64,000 bases of DNA from Streptomyces sp. CB01201 (GCF_002803085.1 NZ_NNBJ01000001.1:699040-763039), one strand, 5' to 3'; shown: positions 7,920 to 16,594, counted from the first letter of the stretch. Numbers and translations: made by a program. Notes: generated from the letters alone by a model not told the origin.

Positions 7920-8737
7920 GCGGCACCACCACGGTCGGGCTCATCACGCCTGAGCCGGACCATCCGCTGCTCGCCGCCACCACGGAACTGCTCCGGCGCG
8001 AGCACCGGGTGGTCGCGCTCCACCCGGAGACGACGCGTCCCGACAGTTTGGACCGGCCGGCGGACGTCTATCTGCTGAAGTCGCGCACGCCGCGCGCGCT
8101 CTCCCTCGCCCGTGAGCTGGAGTCCCGGGGCGCCCCAGTGGTCAACTCCGCGGCTGCCACCGCCCTGTGCCAGGACCGTACGGCTATGGCGGAGCGGGCC
8201 CGGGAGGCGCGGCTGCCGTTCTCGGCGACCCGTACCCACGACTCGCTGGCGGAGCTGGCGGCCGGTGCGGAGCCGCTCGCGCCGCTCGTGGTGAAGAGTC
8301 GGCACAGCCGACGGCACGACCTGGTGGCGCGGGTCGACAGCCGGAGGGGGCTGGCCGAGTTGACTGCGGCCTGGGCCGATGAGCCCGTGGTGACCCAGGA
8401 GTTCGCGGCGAACAACGGGGACGACCACAAGCTCTGGGTGATAGCGGGGACGGTTTTCGCCGCGCTGCGGCGCTCGGAACTCTCCCCGGGGGGCCGGGGT
8501 CCCACCCGGCCCCTCAAGCTCGGTCAACTGCCTTCGGGATGGGCCGAGTTGGCAGTGCAGGTCGGCGAGGCCTTCGACCTCGACGTCTATGGGGTGGACG
8601 TCATAGCGACACGGGAGGGTGGGCCGCTGATCGTGGACATCAACGCCTTTCCCGGCATACGCGGCCAGGCGGGAGCGCCCGAGGCCCTCGCGGCCCTGGC
8701 GCTGAGCAGGGCCCACGAGGCGGTGGCGCCGGCCTGA
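7916..8737 (+). CDS. Second ATP-grasp ligase, translationally coupled
   Basis: This 273-residue ATP-grasp protein starts with GTG inside the stop of the preceding gene (GTGA). It keeps the ATP-binding lysine segment LVVKSRHSRRHDL and the metal-binding tail GGPLIVDINAFPG (Asp and Asn). It differs from its partner in having a basic RHSRRH stretch where the partner has the usual glycine-rich loop, so nucleotide binding may differ. Tandem ATP-grasp enzymes usually perform successive ligations on one substrate or form a heterodimer. It converges on the histidine phosphatase gene. Confidence 0.83.
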   Translation: MSGTTTVGLITPEPDHPLLAATTELLRREHRVVALHPETTRPDSLDRPADVYLLKSRTPRALSLARELESRGAPVVNSAAATALCQDRTAMAERAREARLPFSATRTHDSLAELAAGAEPLAPLVVKSRHSRRHDLVARVDSRRGLAELTAAWADEPVVTQEFAANNGDDHKLWVIAGTVFAALRRSELSPGGRGPTRPLKLGQLPSGWAELAVQVGEAFDLDVYGVDVIATREGGPLIVDINAFPGIRGQAGAPEALAALALSRAHEAVAPA

Positions 8738-8752
8738 GGGCCGACGCCACCG
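8721..8752. terminator. Imperfect stem-loop between convergent ATP-grasp and phosphatase genes
   Basis: CGGTGGCG pairs with CGCCACCG, with an inner GGCC/GGCC pairing around TGAG. The left part lies in the last codons of the ATP-grasp gene and the stop codon sits in the loop. There is no U-tract, which is common for Streptomyces terminators. It could serve both convergent genes. Confidence 0.5.
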
Positions 8753-8789
8753 GAGGGCGCGCCACCGAAGGGGCGTGCCGCCGCGGCGT

Positions 8790-9398
8790 TCAGTTCGCGG
8801 TGGGCTCGATCACCGTGTTCCACGCGGTGAGCACCGGGCGGCCGTGTTCGCGGCCGAGCCGGGACAGGGCGCCCGTGTCGAGGACGAACAGGGCACCGCC
8901 GGAGGCGGGCAGGCCCAGATAGCGGGCCGTCAGGGCCCGCAGGAAGTGCGAGTGCGCGATGAGGACGACGTCGTCCTCGCTCGCCCGCAGGGCCGCGTCC
9001 GCCTCGGCCAGCACCCGGTCGGCTCGTGCGCCGACCTCGGCCGGGCTCTCGCCGGGGTGGTCCGCCGGGCCGGGGGCCACGCCGTCGGTCCACAGGTCCC
9101 AGTCGGGTCGGGTGCGGTGGATCTCGTCCGTGGTGATGCCCTCGTAGCCGCCGTAGTCCCACTCGTGCAGATCGGGGGTGATGCGGGCGTTCTTGAGACC
9201 GGCCAACTCGGCGGTGTGCAGGGCTCGTTGGAGCGGGCTGACCAGGGCGAGGCCGATGGGCCGGTCGGCGAGCAGCGGTGCGACCGCGCGGGCCTGCTCT
9301 TCGCCGTGCGCCGTGAGCGGCAGGTCGGTGTAGCTCGTGTGCTGTCCCGAGCGCGACCATTCGGTCTCCCCGTGACGTACGAGGATCAACTCACCCAT
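8790..9398 (-). CDS. Histidine phosphatase superfamily protein
   Basis: This 202-residue protein opens with MGELILVRHGETEWS, the catalytic RHG motif with phospho-accepting His9. It also carries SPLQRALHTAEL and the second histidine in VLIAHSHFLRALTARYLG. It is a phosphoglycerate-mutase-like phosphatase, possibly acting on a sugar phosphate or acid phosphate. ATG 9398 is chosen because GGAAG lies about 8 bases upstream; an extension to 9548 has no family similarity. It is monocistronic and convergent with the ATP-grasp pair. Confidence 0.9.
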   Translation of the reverse strand: MGELILVRHGETEWSRSGQHTSYTDLPLTAHGEEQARAVAPLLADRPIGLALVSPLQRALHTAELAGLKNARITPDLHEWDYGGYEGITTDEIHRTRPDWDLWTDGVAPGPADHPGESPAEVGARADRVLAEADAALRASEDDVVLIAHSHFLRALTARYLGLPASGGALFVLDTGALSRLGREHGRPVLTAWNTVIEPTAN

Positions 9399-9606
9399 GG
9401 CTGTGTCTTCCGTTCTCCGTGTGCGTTCCCCGGGCCGGTACCGCCCCGGCCGTACGCGGGGACAACCAGGCAGGGGGCGCGCGCATTCCGTGTGGACCGG
9501 TGTGTCGAGTGTCGGATACCTCACCAACGGCCCGGCCGGTGACCGCACACGCGGGCCGGGCCCGAATCCGTGGATCCGGGCCCGGCCCGCGCAGGCGTGA
9601 CGATGC

Positions 9607-10809
9607 TCAGGCGGAGTGCAGCGCGAGGGTCGGGGACAGGCGCGACGCCCGGACCGCGGGGTAGAGCCCGGCTACCGTGCCGATCGCCAGCGTCGCGCCG
9701 AAGCCGCCCGCGACCGCCCATGCCGGGATCACCCACGGGATGCCGCTCGACACCGCGTACACCGCCGTCGCCGCCCCGCCCAGCACGATCCCCGCGGCCC
9801 CGCCCAGCCCCGACAGAAGCAGCGACTCGGTGACGAACTGGCCCCTGATCTGGCCCCGGGTCGCGCCGATGGACCGGCGCAGACCGATCTCGTAGCGTCG
9901 TTCCAGAACCGAGATGATCATGGTGTTGGCCACGCCGACGCCGCCGACCAGGAGGGCGACCCCGCCGAGCCCGAGCAGCAGGCTGCTGAACGCGCCCTCG
10001 GTGGCGGCCTTCGCCTGAAGGCCGGCGGACGGGTCGCTGACGCCGACGTCGCGCGGTGTCCGAGGCGAGACGGTGCGCGGGATCAGATCGTGGACGCGGT
10101 CGACCGAGGCGTCGGCGGAGCGCTCGTAGACGGCCGTGGGACGGCCGTCGAAACCGAGACGGCCGGTCGCCACGTCCCAGCCGACCAGTGCCGAGCGCGC
10201 GATGTCGGGTGCCAGCGGCAGCGGGTCGAGGATGCCGAGCACGGTGAAGTACTGGCCGCCGATGAACACCCGCTGGCCGGGTGAGGTGATCCCCAGTCGC
10301 CCCGCCGCCACATCTCCGAGGACCACCGACGGGTACTTCCCGGTCGCGGAGTTGAGGAAGGTACCGGTACGCATCGTGCCGCGCAGGGTGGTGAGGAGCT
10401 CATCGGTGGCGGCCTGGACCTGGATGCCGCCCGTGATGGTGTCGGGGATCTTCTCCGAGCGGCGCACGGTGGCGGGCACCGAGCCCGTGGCGCCGACGTG
10501 CTGCACTCCCGTGATCCGCGCCACCCGCCCCGCCGCGTCCTTCGGCATCGGCACCGACTTCCCGGTGAGCAGATCCGTACCCGGGGTCACGACCAGCATG
10601 TTGGTGCCGAGCTTGTCGAGCTCGCGGAGCAGCTGTTCCTTGCTGGACGCCGAGATTCCCACCACCGCGATCATCGTGGCGATGCCGATCGCGATGCCGA
10701 GCGCCGAGAGCACCACCCGCATCGGCCGGCTGCGCATCCCCGAGGCGCCGGTGTGCAGGATGTCCCGCGGGCCGAGCCGGGCCGGCCTGAGCACCGGCCG
10801 CCCGCTCAT
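9607..10809 (-). CDS. ABC transporter permease, MacB/FtsX type
   Basis: This 400-residue permease has a first membrane helix near residues 28-52, a large extracytoplasmic MacB-type periplasmic-core-like domain (about 55-260) and three C-terminal helices of the FtsX family (about 270-390), including GGVGVANTMIISVLERRYEIGLRRSIGATRGQI, which is broken here as the typical coupling segment of MacB/LolC permeases. It overlaps the upstream ATPase gene by four bases. With the adaptor and lipoprotein genes it forms a tripartite-like exporter, probably for a peptide, antibiotic or lipid, energised by the ATPase. Confidence 0.92.
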   Translation of the reverse strand: MSGRPVLRPARLGPRDILHTGASGMRSRPMRVVLSALGIAIGIATMIAVVGISASSKEQLLRELDKLGTNMLVVTPGTDLLTGKSVPMPKDAAGRVARITGVQHVGATGSVPATVRRSEKIPDTITGGIQVQAATDELLTTLRGTMRTGTFLNSATGKYPSVVLGDVAAGRLGITSPGQRVFIGGQYFTVLGILDPLPLAPDIARSALVGWDVATGRLGFDGRPTAVYERSADASVDRVHDLIPRTVSPRTPRDVGVSDPSAGLQAKAATEGAFSSLLLGLGGVALLVGGVGVANTMIISVLERRYEIGLRRSIGATRGQIRGQFVTESLLLSGLGGAAGIVLGGAATAVYAVSSGIPWVIPAWAVAGGFGATLAIGTVAGLYPAVRASRLSPTLALHSA

Positions 10810-11603
10810 CGGACCTCCCCGGGCAGCGGCGCCGTCTCCGGGCCGCAGCCCTCCGCGGCGCCGGGCGCGCCCCGACCCGAGCCGAGCGGACCGCGGGGAC
10901 CGCTGTCCTCGACCACCCGGCCGTCCCGGATCCGCACTTGGCGCGGCAGCCGGGCGGCGATCTCCGTGTCGTGGGTGATCACGGCGATGGTCGCGCCCTC
11001 CTGGTTGAGTTCGTGGATGAGCTCCATCACCGCCTCCCCGGACGCCGAGTCGAGCGCGCCCGTCGGCTCGTCCGCCAGCAGCAGATCAGGCTCGCCGACC
11101 ACGGCCCGGGCGATGGCCACCCGCTGTTTCTGCCCGCCGGACAGTTCGTGCGGCCGGTGCTTCATGCGGTCGCCGAGCCCGACCCGCTCCAGTGCGCGGG
11201 CCGCCCGCTTGCGGCGCTCCGCGCGCGGAAGGCCGGAGTAGAGGAGCCCCTCCGCCACGTTGTCCTGGGCGCTCATGCCCGGGACGAGGTGGAACGCCTG
11301 GAACACGAAGCCGATGTGCTGGGCCCGCAGCGCCGACAGCCGGCGGTCGCTCAGGGCGGCCGCGTCGTGCCCCGCGATGGTGACCGACCCGGCGGTCGGC
11401 AGATCGAGGGTGCCGACGATGTGCAGCAGGGTGGACTTGCCCGAGCCGGACGGGCCGACGATCGCGAGCAGCTCACCCCGCTCCACGGTGAGATCCACCC
11501 CGCGCAGCGCGGCGACCCCGCCCGGATACTCCTTGGTGACCCCGGACAGCCGGACCACGGGCGGCTCGAACGCCGGCGGTTCGATGAGAGTGGCAGTGCT
11601 CAT
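10806..11603 (-). CDS. ABC transporter ATP-binding protein, MacB/LolD family
   Basis: This 265-residue ATPase has Walker A GPSGSGKS near residue 51, the Q-loop in HIGFVFQAFHLVPG, the ABC signature LSGGQKQRVAIARA, Walker B LLLADEPTGALD and the H-loop histidine in AVITHDTEIAA. The LADEPTGALDS context is characteristic of the MacB/LolD/FtsE group. Its reading frame overlaps both neighbours by four bases (adaptor upstream, permease downstream), so the three are translated as one unit. Confidence 0.95.
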   Translation of the reverse strand: MSTATLIEPPAFEPPVVRLSGVTKEYPGGVAALRGVDLTVERGELLAIVGPSGSGKSTLLHIVGTLDLPTAGSVTIAGHDAAALSDRRLSALRAQHIGFVFQAFHLVPGMSAQDNVAEGLLYSGLPRAERRKRAARALERVGLGDRMKHRPHELSGGQKQRVAIARAVVGEPDLLLADEPTGALDSASGEAVMELIHELNQEGATIAVITHDTEIAARLPRQVRIRDGRVVEDSGPRGPLGSGRGAPGAAEGCGPETAPLPGEVR

Positions 11604-12664
11604 GTCGAGGGCACCCCGACCCGCAGCCCCGAGCGCAGCCCCGCGCCGGATATCTCCACGCGGCCCTGCGCGAACATGCCGAGTTCCACCTTGACCTCGC
11701 GCGCCTTCCCGTCCTCCACCACCTGCACCCCGAACGCCCCGTCGTCGAGCGCGAGCAGCGCCCCGACCGGCACGCTGAGGACGTTTCTGCGGATCTCGCC
11801 GCTGAGCTTCACGGTCGCGGGGGACTTGTCGATCCCCTTGACCCGGCCCGGATCGTCGAAGGTGACGGTCACGGCGATCCGGGGCGTCTTGTCGTTGGGG
11901 TCGTCACCCGCCTTCGCGGTCGAGCCGACCGACGACACCGTGCCGGACGCGGTGGTGCCGTCCGGCAGCTCCACCTGGACCTTGCCGCCGTCCTTGGCGA
12001 GCGCCGCGTCCGACACCTTCAGCTGGAGCTGCACGACCCGGTCGGAACTGGTGGTCGTCAGGAGCTTCTGCCCGGGTGCGGCGCGGTCGCCCACCGCGGC
12101 GTCCGCGCTCTGCACCCGGACCGGGCCGGTGGCGAACGCGATCTGCTCGGGCCCCACCTGCCCGCTCCGGGTCAGTCCGTGCGCCTTCTGCCAGCGCTTG
12201 ACCGCATCCGCGGTGCCGGGCGTGAACTTCTCGTCGTCGGCGAGCCCGTCCCCGTAGCCGAGCGCCCTCAGGTTCGCCTTCAACTGCCGCACGTCGGTGC
12301 CCTGGTCACCGCTCTTGAGCACCCGGTACATGGGCTCGGTCCCGTACATCAGGCGTACGTCGTTGCCGTCGACCGCGTACAGCCTGCCGTCCCGCTTGAC
12401 GCTCGACCCGCCGCTCGCGATCCAGGTGAGGGTGCCGGCCGCGCCGGCGTTGATCTTGCTCTCGCGCGAGTAGCCGAGCGTGCCGTCGACGCTGGTGCTG
12501 CTCACCAGGTCACCCTGCTCGATGGGAGCGGTGGCGGCCGGGAGTCCGGTCCGCTGCTGCGCGGAGTCCTTGGCTTCGGGCTGGGCCAGTCCCGTGACGG
12601 CGAATCCGCCGCCCGCGACGGCCGCCACCGCCACCACCGCCGCGATCATGGTCCGGCGCCTCAT
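11600..12664 (-). CDS. Membrane-fusion/efflux adaptor with peptidoglycan-binding domain
   Basis: This 354-residue protein has an N-terminal signal/anchor helix (MIAAVVAVAAVAGGGFAV), then an HlyD/RND-adaptor-like beta region. Within that region is a peptidoglycan-binding-1 module near residues 108-150 (GTDVRQLKANLRALGYG with FTPGTADAVKRWQKAHGL). The C-terminal half (LQLKVSDAAL to SVPVGALLAL) is the usual adaptor barrel. Such adaptors bridge a MacB-like permease to the cell wall in Gram-positives. ATG 12664 overlaps the stop of the lipoprotein gene; the longer frame running to 13354 is an artefact of the neighbouring gene. Confidence 0.9.
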   Translation of the reverse strand: MRRRTMIAAVVAVAAVAGGGFAVTGLAQPEAKDSAQQRTGLPAATAPIEQGDLVSSTSVDGTLGYSRESKINAGAAGTLTWIASGGSSVKRDGRLYAVDGNDVRLMYGTEPMYRVLKSGDQGTDVRQLKANLRALGYGDGLADDEKFTPGTADAVKRWQKAHGLTRSGQVGPEQIAFATGPVRVQSADAAVGDRAAPGQKLLTTTSSDRVVQLQLKVSDAALAKDGGKVQVELPDGTTASGTVSSVGSTAKAGDDPNDKTPRIAVTVTFDDPGRVKGIDKSPATVKLSGEIRRNVLSVPVGALLALDDGAFGVQVVEDGKAREVKVELGMFAQGRVEISGAGLRSGLRVGVPST

Positions 12665-13164
12665 GCGGCGCACTCGTTGAGGGCCTTCATGAACTTGTCC
12701 GGGTCCGCCCCCGAAGGAATCTTGAAGCCGCTGCTGTGGTTGCCCTCGACCTTCGGGTCGGGCATGTCGAAGCCCTTGCCCCGCAGACACTGGGCGATCT
12801 TGACGGCCTGGTCCTGCTGCTTGGGGTCCGGGGCGCCGGAGCCGTCGCCGCCCTGGACGCCGGACCCGCACGCGTTGAGCGCCTTGTTCCACTTGTCCGC
12901 CGAGGTGCCCTGCGGCGGCGAGAGCACCTGGGCGTTCGGGTTCTCGCCCGGCTTGAGGTCGGGCACGTCCATGCCCTGCTTGCGCAGACAGCCGCGCAGC
13001 GCCTGGGCCTTGTCGGCGCCGGACGCATCGCCGCCCGAACCGCTGCCGGACGTGCCCGAGTCCTTCCCCGAGTCCCCTCCCGACGATCCGGAGCAGCCGG
13101 TCGCGAACAGTGCGAGCCCCGCCATCCCGGTTGCCAGGACCAGGGTGAGCCGGTGGTTCCTCAT
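12661..13164 (-). CDS. Secreted lipoprotein with two Cys-containing repeats
   Basis: This 167-residue protein begins with a lipoprotein signal ending in LFATGC, so it is predicted to be membrane-anchored at that cysteine. A Gly/Ser/Asp-rich linker leads to two related repeats of about 50 residues: LRGCLRKQGMDVPDL ... LNACG and IAQCLRGKGFDMPDP ... LNECA. Each repeat has two cysteines that could form a disulfide. It is the first gene of the adaptor/ABC operon, so a substrate-capture or sensing role for the exporter or the divergent kinase is plausible but unproven. The start has GAGGAGAG 6 bases upstream. Confidence 0.85.
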   Translation of the reverse strand: MRNHRLTLVLATGMAGLALFATGCSGSSGGDSGKDSGTSGSGSGGDASGADKAQALRGCLRKQGMDVPDLKPGENPNAQVLSPPQGTSADKWNKALNACGSGVQGGDGSGAPDPKQQDQAVKIAQCLRGKGFDMPDPKVEGNHSSGFKIPSGADPDKFMKALNECAA

Positions 13165-13273
13165 CGTTTCTCTCCTCGCGGACATGCGTGGCCACGGCAC
13201 GGCTGCGCGCGACCGGCCGCCGAAGAGCGGCCGGGGAGAGCGTCCAGGAACCCGCTGTTTCGTTTCCCTTACA

Positions 13274-13320
13274 GCTCGGGGACACCGCTCGGGGACACCG
13301 CTCGGGGCCACAGCTCGGGG
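13274..13320. repeat. Four 13-bp-spaced direct repeats in a divergent promoter region
   Basis: GCTCGGGG occurs four times with an exact 13-base period, at 13274, 13287, 13300 and 13313. The first two full units, GCTCGGGGACACC, are identical, and the last two are partly diverged. The array lies between the lipoprotein/ABC operon (leftward from 13164) and the two-component genes (rightward from 13414). It is a strong candidate for tandem binding of the adjacent OmpR-type response regulator. Confidence 0.7.
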
Positions 13321-13413
13321 CGCGGGCCCTGCGGCCCCTGGCACCAGGCCGCACGGCTCCGGGCGCGGCCCGCGTAACAACGGCGAAAGGTCCGTTTCCG
13401 GTAGACAGGGGGC

Positions 13414-14103
13414 ATGCGCGTACTGGTAGTCGAAGACGAGGCGTTCCTGGCCACGATGATCGCGGAGGGGCTGCGCCGCGATGCCATCGCGGTGGACGTG
13501 GCCCTCGACGGACTCAGCGGGCTCCGCAAGCTCCAGCTCGGTGCGTACGACGTCCTCGTGCTCGACCGTGACCTGCCCGGCCTGCACGGCGACGAGGTGT
13601 GCCGCACGGTGGTGGCCGAGGGGCTGCTCACCCGGGTGCTCATGCTCACCGCCTCGGGCGCCGTACACGACCGGGTGGAGGGCCTCGGGCTCGGCGCCGA
13701 CGACTACCTGACCAAGCCGTTCGCGTACGACGAACTCCTGGCCCGGGTCCTCGCGCTCGGCCGCCGCACCCGGCCCGCGCTGCCACCGGTCATCGAACGG
13801 GCCGGCATCGTCCTCGACACCGCCCGCCGCCAGGCCCGCCGTCACGGCCGTCAACTCGCCCTGACCCGAAAGGAGTTCGCCGTGCTGGAAACCCTGATGC
13901 GGGCCGACGGCGGGGTGGTCAGCGGCGAGGACCTGATCGAGCAGGTCTGGGAGGAGCACGCCGGGTACGACACCAATCCGGTCCGGGTCGCCCTCAGCCG
14001 GCTGCGCGCCAAACTCGGTGACCCACCCGTCATCGACACCGTCCCCGGCGCCGGATACCGCATCGCGCGCACTCCGGACGAGGCCCGGCGGGCCGGGCGA
14101 TGA
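13414..14103 (+). CDS. OmpR/PhoB-family response regulator
   Basis: This 229-residue regulator has an N-terminal receiver domain with acidic residues in VVEDEA, the phospho-acceptor Asp51 in VLDRDLPGLHG, Thr in LMLTASG and Lys in DDYLTKPF. A linker and a winged-helix trans_reg_C domain follow (LALTRKEFAVLETLMRADGG, IEQVWEEHAGYDTNPVRVALSRLRAKLG). It overlaps the kinase gene by four bases. It is divergent from the exporter operon and probably controls it through the 13-bp repeats. Confidence 0.95.
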   Translation: MRVLVVEDEAFLATMIAEGLRRDAIAVDVALDGLSGLRKLQLGAYDVLVLDRDLPGLHGDEVCRTVVAEGLLTRVLMLTASGAVHDRVEGLGLGADDYLTKPFAYDELLARVLALGRRTRPALPPVIERAGIVLDTARRQARRHGRQLALTRKEFAVLETLMRADGGVVSGEDLIEQVWEEHAGYDTNPVRVALSRLRAKLGDPPVIDTVPGAGYRIARTPDEARRAGR

Positions 14104-15266
14104 TCCGCCGGCTCGTACCCGCAACCGAGCGGGCCCGGCTGACCGCCCTGTACGGGGGACTGCTGCTGCTCGCCGGCTGCGTCCTGGTCGGTGTGATCTA
14201 CGCATGCGTCCAGTACGGCCTGGACAACCGCATCGGGAGCGCGGTCACCGGGGTCGTGCCCGGCGGGCAGACGGTACCGCGGTCCTCGGCCAGTCCACCC
14301 GGTGACCTCGTGCCCGCCGAGCAGGCGGGCAAGCACGCCAGGACCCAGGTCGTCGAGGTCGTCGCGGCCACCACCCTCAACCGTCTGATGACGGTCTCCG
14401 GCATCGCCCTCGCCGTCTTCGCCGTGCTCTCCGTCGTGCTCGCCTGGTGGATGGCGGGCCGGGTGCTGCGCCCGGTCGGGCTCATCACCGCCACCGCACG
14501 CAAGCTGTCCGGCGAGAACCTCCACCAGCGCATCGACCTCAAGGGTCCGCCGGGCGAACTGAAGCAACTCGCCGACACCTTCGACCAGATGCTGGGCAGA
14601 ATCGAGCAACTAGTGGGTGCACAGCGGCGGTTCGCCGCGAACGCCGCGCACGAACTGCGGACCCCGCTCGCCGTGCAGCGGGCCGCCGCCGAGATCGGCC
14701 TGGTCGATCCCGATCCGGAACGGATCAGATGGATCCGCGACGAACTCCTCCAAGTGGCCGACAACAGCGAGCACTTGATCGAGTCCCTCCTGCTGCTCGC
14801 CGCTTCCGACCAGGGCCTGGAACACCGCGAACCGGTGGCGCTCGACGCGAGCGTCACCGCCGTCGCCGAGGAGCACCACGACGAGGCGGACGGACGGGGC
14901 ATCAGCCTCACCACCGCCCTGGAGCCGCTCAGCGTCGAGGGCGACCCGGTGCTGCTCACCCATCTGATCCGCAACCTCATCGGCAACGCGCTCCGCTACA
15001 ACCACCGCGGCGGCAGCCTTCACCTGAGTCTGGTGGCGGCCGGCCGTTCGCTCCGGATCACGAACACCGGGCCCGTCGTGCCGCAGGAGGCGGTGGCGGA
15101 CCTCTTCGAGCCGTTCCGCCGGCTCAACGAGCGCCGGCACGCCCCGGGCGAGGGCGCCGGGCTCGGCCTCGCGCTCGTCGCGTCCATCGCACGTGCCCAC
15201 GGCGGCGAGGCCACGGCCGTGGCGAACCCGGACGGTGGTCTCACCGTGACCGTGCGCTTCCCCTGA
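14100..15266 (+). CDS. Membrane sensor histidine kinase, HAMP/HisKA/HATPase
   Basis: This 388-residue kinase has two membrane helices (about residues 15-37 and 92-116) flanking a short extracytoplasmic loop of about 55 residues. A HAMP domain, the H-box ANAAHELRTPLAVQ with phospho-accepting His184, and a HATPase_c domain (N-box LIRNLIGNALRYN, G-box EGAGLGLALV) follow. The short sensor loop suggests detection of a membrane-proximal signal, as in kinases paired with MacB-like exporters. It forms a coupled pair with the response regulator. Confidence 0.95.
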   Translation: MIRRLVPATERARLTALYGGLLLLAGCVLVGVIYACVQYGLDNRIGSAVTGVVPGGQTVPRSSASPPGDLVPAEQAGKHARTQVVEVVAATTLNRLMTVSGIALAVFAVLSVVLAWWMAGRVLRPVGLITATARKLSGENLHQRIDLKGPPGELKQLADTFDQMLGRIEQLVGAQRRFAANAAHELRTPLAVQRAAAEIGLVDPDPERIRWIRDELLQVADNSEHLIESLLLLAASDQGLEHREPVALDASVTAVAEEHHDEADGRGISLTTALEPLSVEGDPVLLTHLIRNLIGNALRYNHRGGSLHLSLVAAGRSLRITNTGPVVPQEAVADLFEPFRRLNERRHAPGEGAGLGLALVASIARAHGGEATAVANPDGGLTVTVRFP

Positions 15267-15307
15267 ACCCCTCCCGGCGCACCCTGGCGCGAGCGCCTGT
15301 TCAGGGG
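15260..15307. terminator. Long-looped inverted repeat spanning both stop codons of a convergent pair
   Basis: CCCCTGAAC (15260-15268) pairs with GTTCAGGGG (15299-15307). The stop codons of the kinase gene and of the DUF2000 gene both lie within the arms, giving a symmetrical bidirectional terminator candidate. The 30-base loop contains further GC-rich pairing. Confidence 0.5.
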
Positions 15308-15735
15308 TGCATGCGTGCCCCCTTGAGCACCTTGTCGACCGCGTTGCGGGGCCCGTAGACGGCGAGCCCGACCAGATCGAGGTCGGCGCCGTGGACGGCC
15401 CGCACGGCGGCCCGGTTGTCGGCGTCATGGCCCGTCCTGAACATGTCGCCGATGAACACCGCTCGGGGGAGGTCACGGCTGAGGGCGCGGGAGTGGGCCG
15501 TCTTCAGTACTTCCTTGCCGCCCTCGAACACGAGGACCGGCTGGCGGAACAAGGGCAGATACCCGGTGCCGTCGGCATCGGCATACGGCTCGCCGATCGT
15601 CTCGGGCAGCTCGGTACCCAGACCGCTGACCAGGAAAGCCGTCACATTGAGCCGCTGCCAGGTCTGGAGGTCGTCGCGGAGCAGTACCGCGATCCTGGTG
15701 TCGAAACGTACGGGGGTGGCGCTGTCCGATGTCAT
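15301..15735 (-). CDS. DUF2000-family protein
   Basis: This 144-residue cytoplasmic protein matches DUF2000 (peptidyl-tRNA hydrolase-like fold): FDTRIAVLLRDDLQTWQRLNV at the start, LVFEGGKEVLKTAHSRAL in the middle, and a C-terminal YGPRNAVDKVLKGARMHP. The family has no proven reaction. ATG 15735 gives the expected N-terminus; it is separated by only 49 bases from the divergent AraC-family regulator, which makes regulation by that protein likely. Confidence 0.88.
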   Translation of the reverse strand: MTSDSATPVRFDTRIAVLLRDDLQTWQRLNVTAFLVSGLGTELPETIGEPYADADGTGYLPLFRQPVLVFEGGKEVLKTAHSRALSRDLPRAVFIGDMFRTGHDADNRAAVRAVHGADLDLVGLAVYGPRNAVDKVLKGARMHP

Positions 15736-15784
15736 GGAATGAGACTGCCGGACCCGCCCGGGCCCGGTCTTGTACGTTCCTTGC

Positions 15785-16594
15785 ATGACCGCCGAACAGG
15801 AGATCTCCGCCTGGCGCCCCAGGGTCGCCGGGGTCGTGGAGGTCTTCCACGCCCGGTTCACCGAGCACTCCTACCCCATGCACGTCCACGACAGCTGGAC
15901 GCTGTTGATCGTCGACGACGGCGCGGTCCGCTACGACCTGGACCGCCATGAGCACGGCACCCCGGGACACGTGGTGAGCCTGCTGCCGCCGGACGTGCCG
16001 CACAACGGCTCCCCGGCCACCGCCGGGGGCTTCCGCAAGCGCGTGGTCTACCTGGACCGGGCCCAGCTCGACGACAGTCTCATCGCCCCCGCGGTCGACG
16101 GGCCCGATCTCGTGGACTCCGTCCTGCGGCACAGGATCGGCCGACTGCACACGGCCCTCGCGCATCGCGGGGAGGAGCTGGAGGCCGAGAGCCGGCTCGC
16201 GTTCATCGCCGAGCGGTTGCGCGGGCATCTGAGCCCCCGGCTCACGAACGGCCCCGGCGGCCCGAGCGCGCCGGGTCGTTCGATCGCGCGGAACCTGCGC
16301 GAACTCCTGGACGCGCGGGTCGTCGACGGCATCACCCTTGAGGAGGCCGCCGGCCTCGTCCACGCCCATCCGACGCATCTGGTGCGCGCCTTCACCGCGG
16401 AGTTCGGGATCGCGCCGCATCAGTATCTGACGGCCCGCCGCGTCGACCGGGCCCGCGGTCTGCTCCTGGAGGGGCGCCCGGCCGGTGACGTGGCCCGTGC
16501 CACCGGGTTCTACGACCAGTCCCATCTGACCCGCCACTTCAAGCGGGTGGTGGGGACCGCGCCGGGCCGGTACGCCCGCCGCGGAGCGAACTGA
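15785..16594 (+). CDS. AraC-family transcriptional regulator
   Basis: This 269-residue regulator has an N-terminal cupin-type AraC_binding domain (HARFTEHSYPMHVHDSWTLL, then DRHEHGTPGHVVSLLPPDVPHNG). The C-terminal HTH_18 domain includes ITLEEAAGLVHAHPTHLVRAFTAEFG and the second helix-turn-helix GFYDQSHLTRHFKRVVG with PGRYARRG. It is divergent from the DUF2000 gene across 49 bases and probably regulates that gene. The ATG has no clear ribosome-binding site, so the message may be leaderless or nearly so. Confidence 0.92.
   Translation: MTAEQEISAWRPRVAGVVEVFHARFTEHSYPMHVHDSWTLLIVDDGAVRYDLDRHEHGTPGHVVSLLPPDVPHNGSPATAGGFRKRVVYLDRAQLDDSLIAPAVDGPDLVDSVLRHRIGRLHTALAHRGEELEAESRLAFIAERLRGHLSPRLTNGPGGPSAPGRSIARNLRELLDARVVDGITLEEAAGLVHAHPTHLVRAFTAEFGIAPHQYLTARRVDRARGLLLEGRPAGDVARATGFYDQSHLTRHFKRVVGTAPGRYARRGAN

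Noticed and set aside
12665..13354. 584-residue version of the adaptor protein
   Set aside because: The upstream part is the lipoprotein gene read in another frame; the adaptor starts at ATG 12664 with a signal helix.
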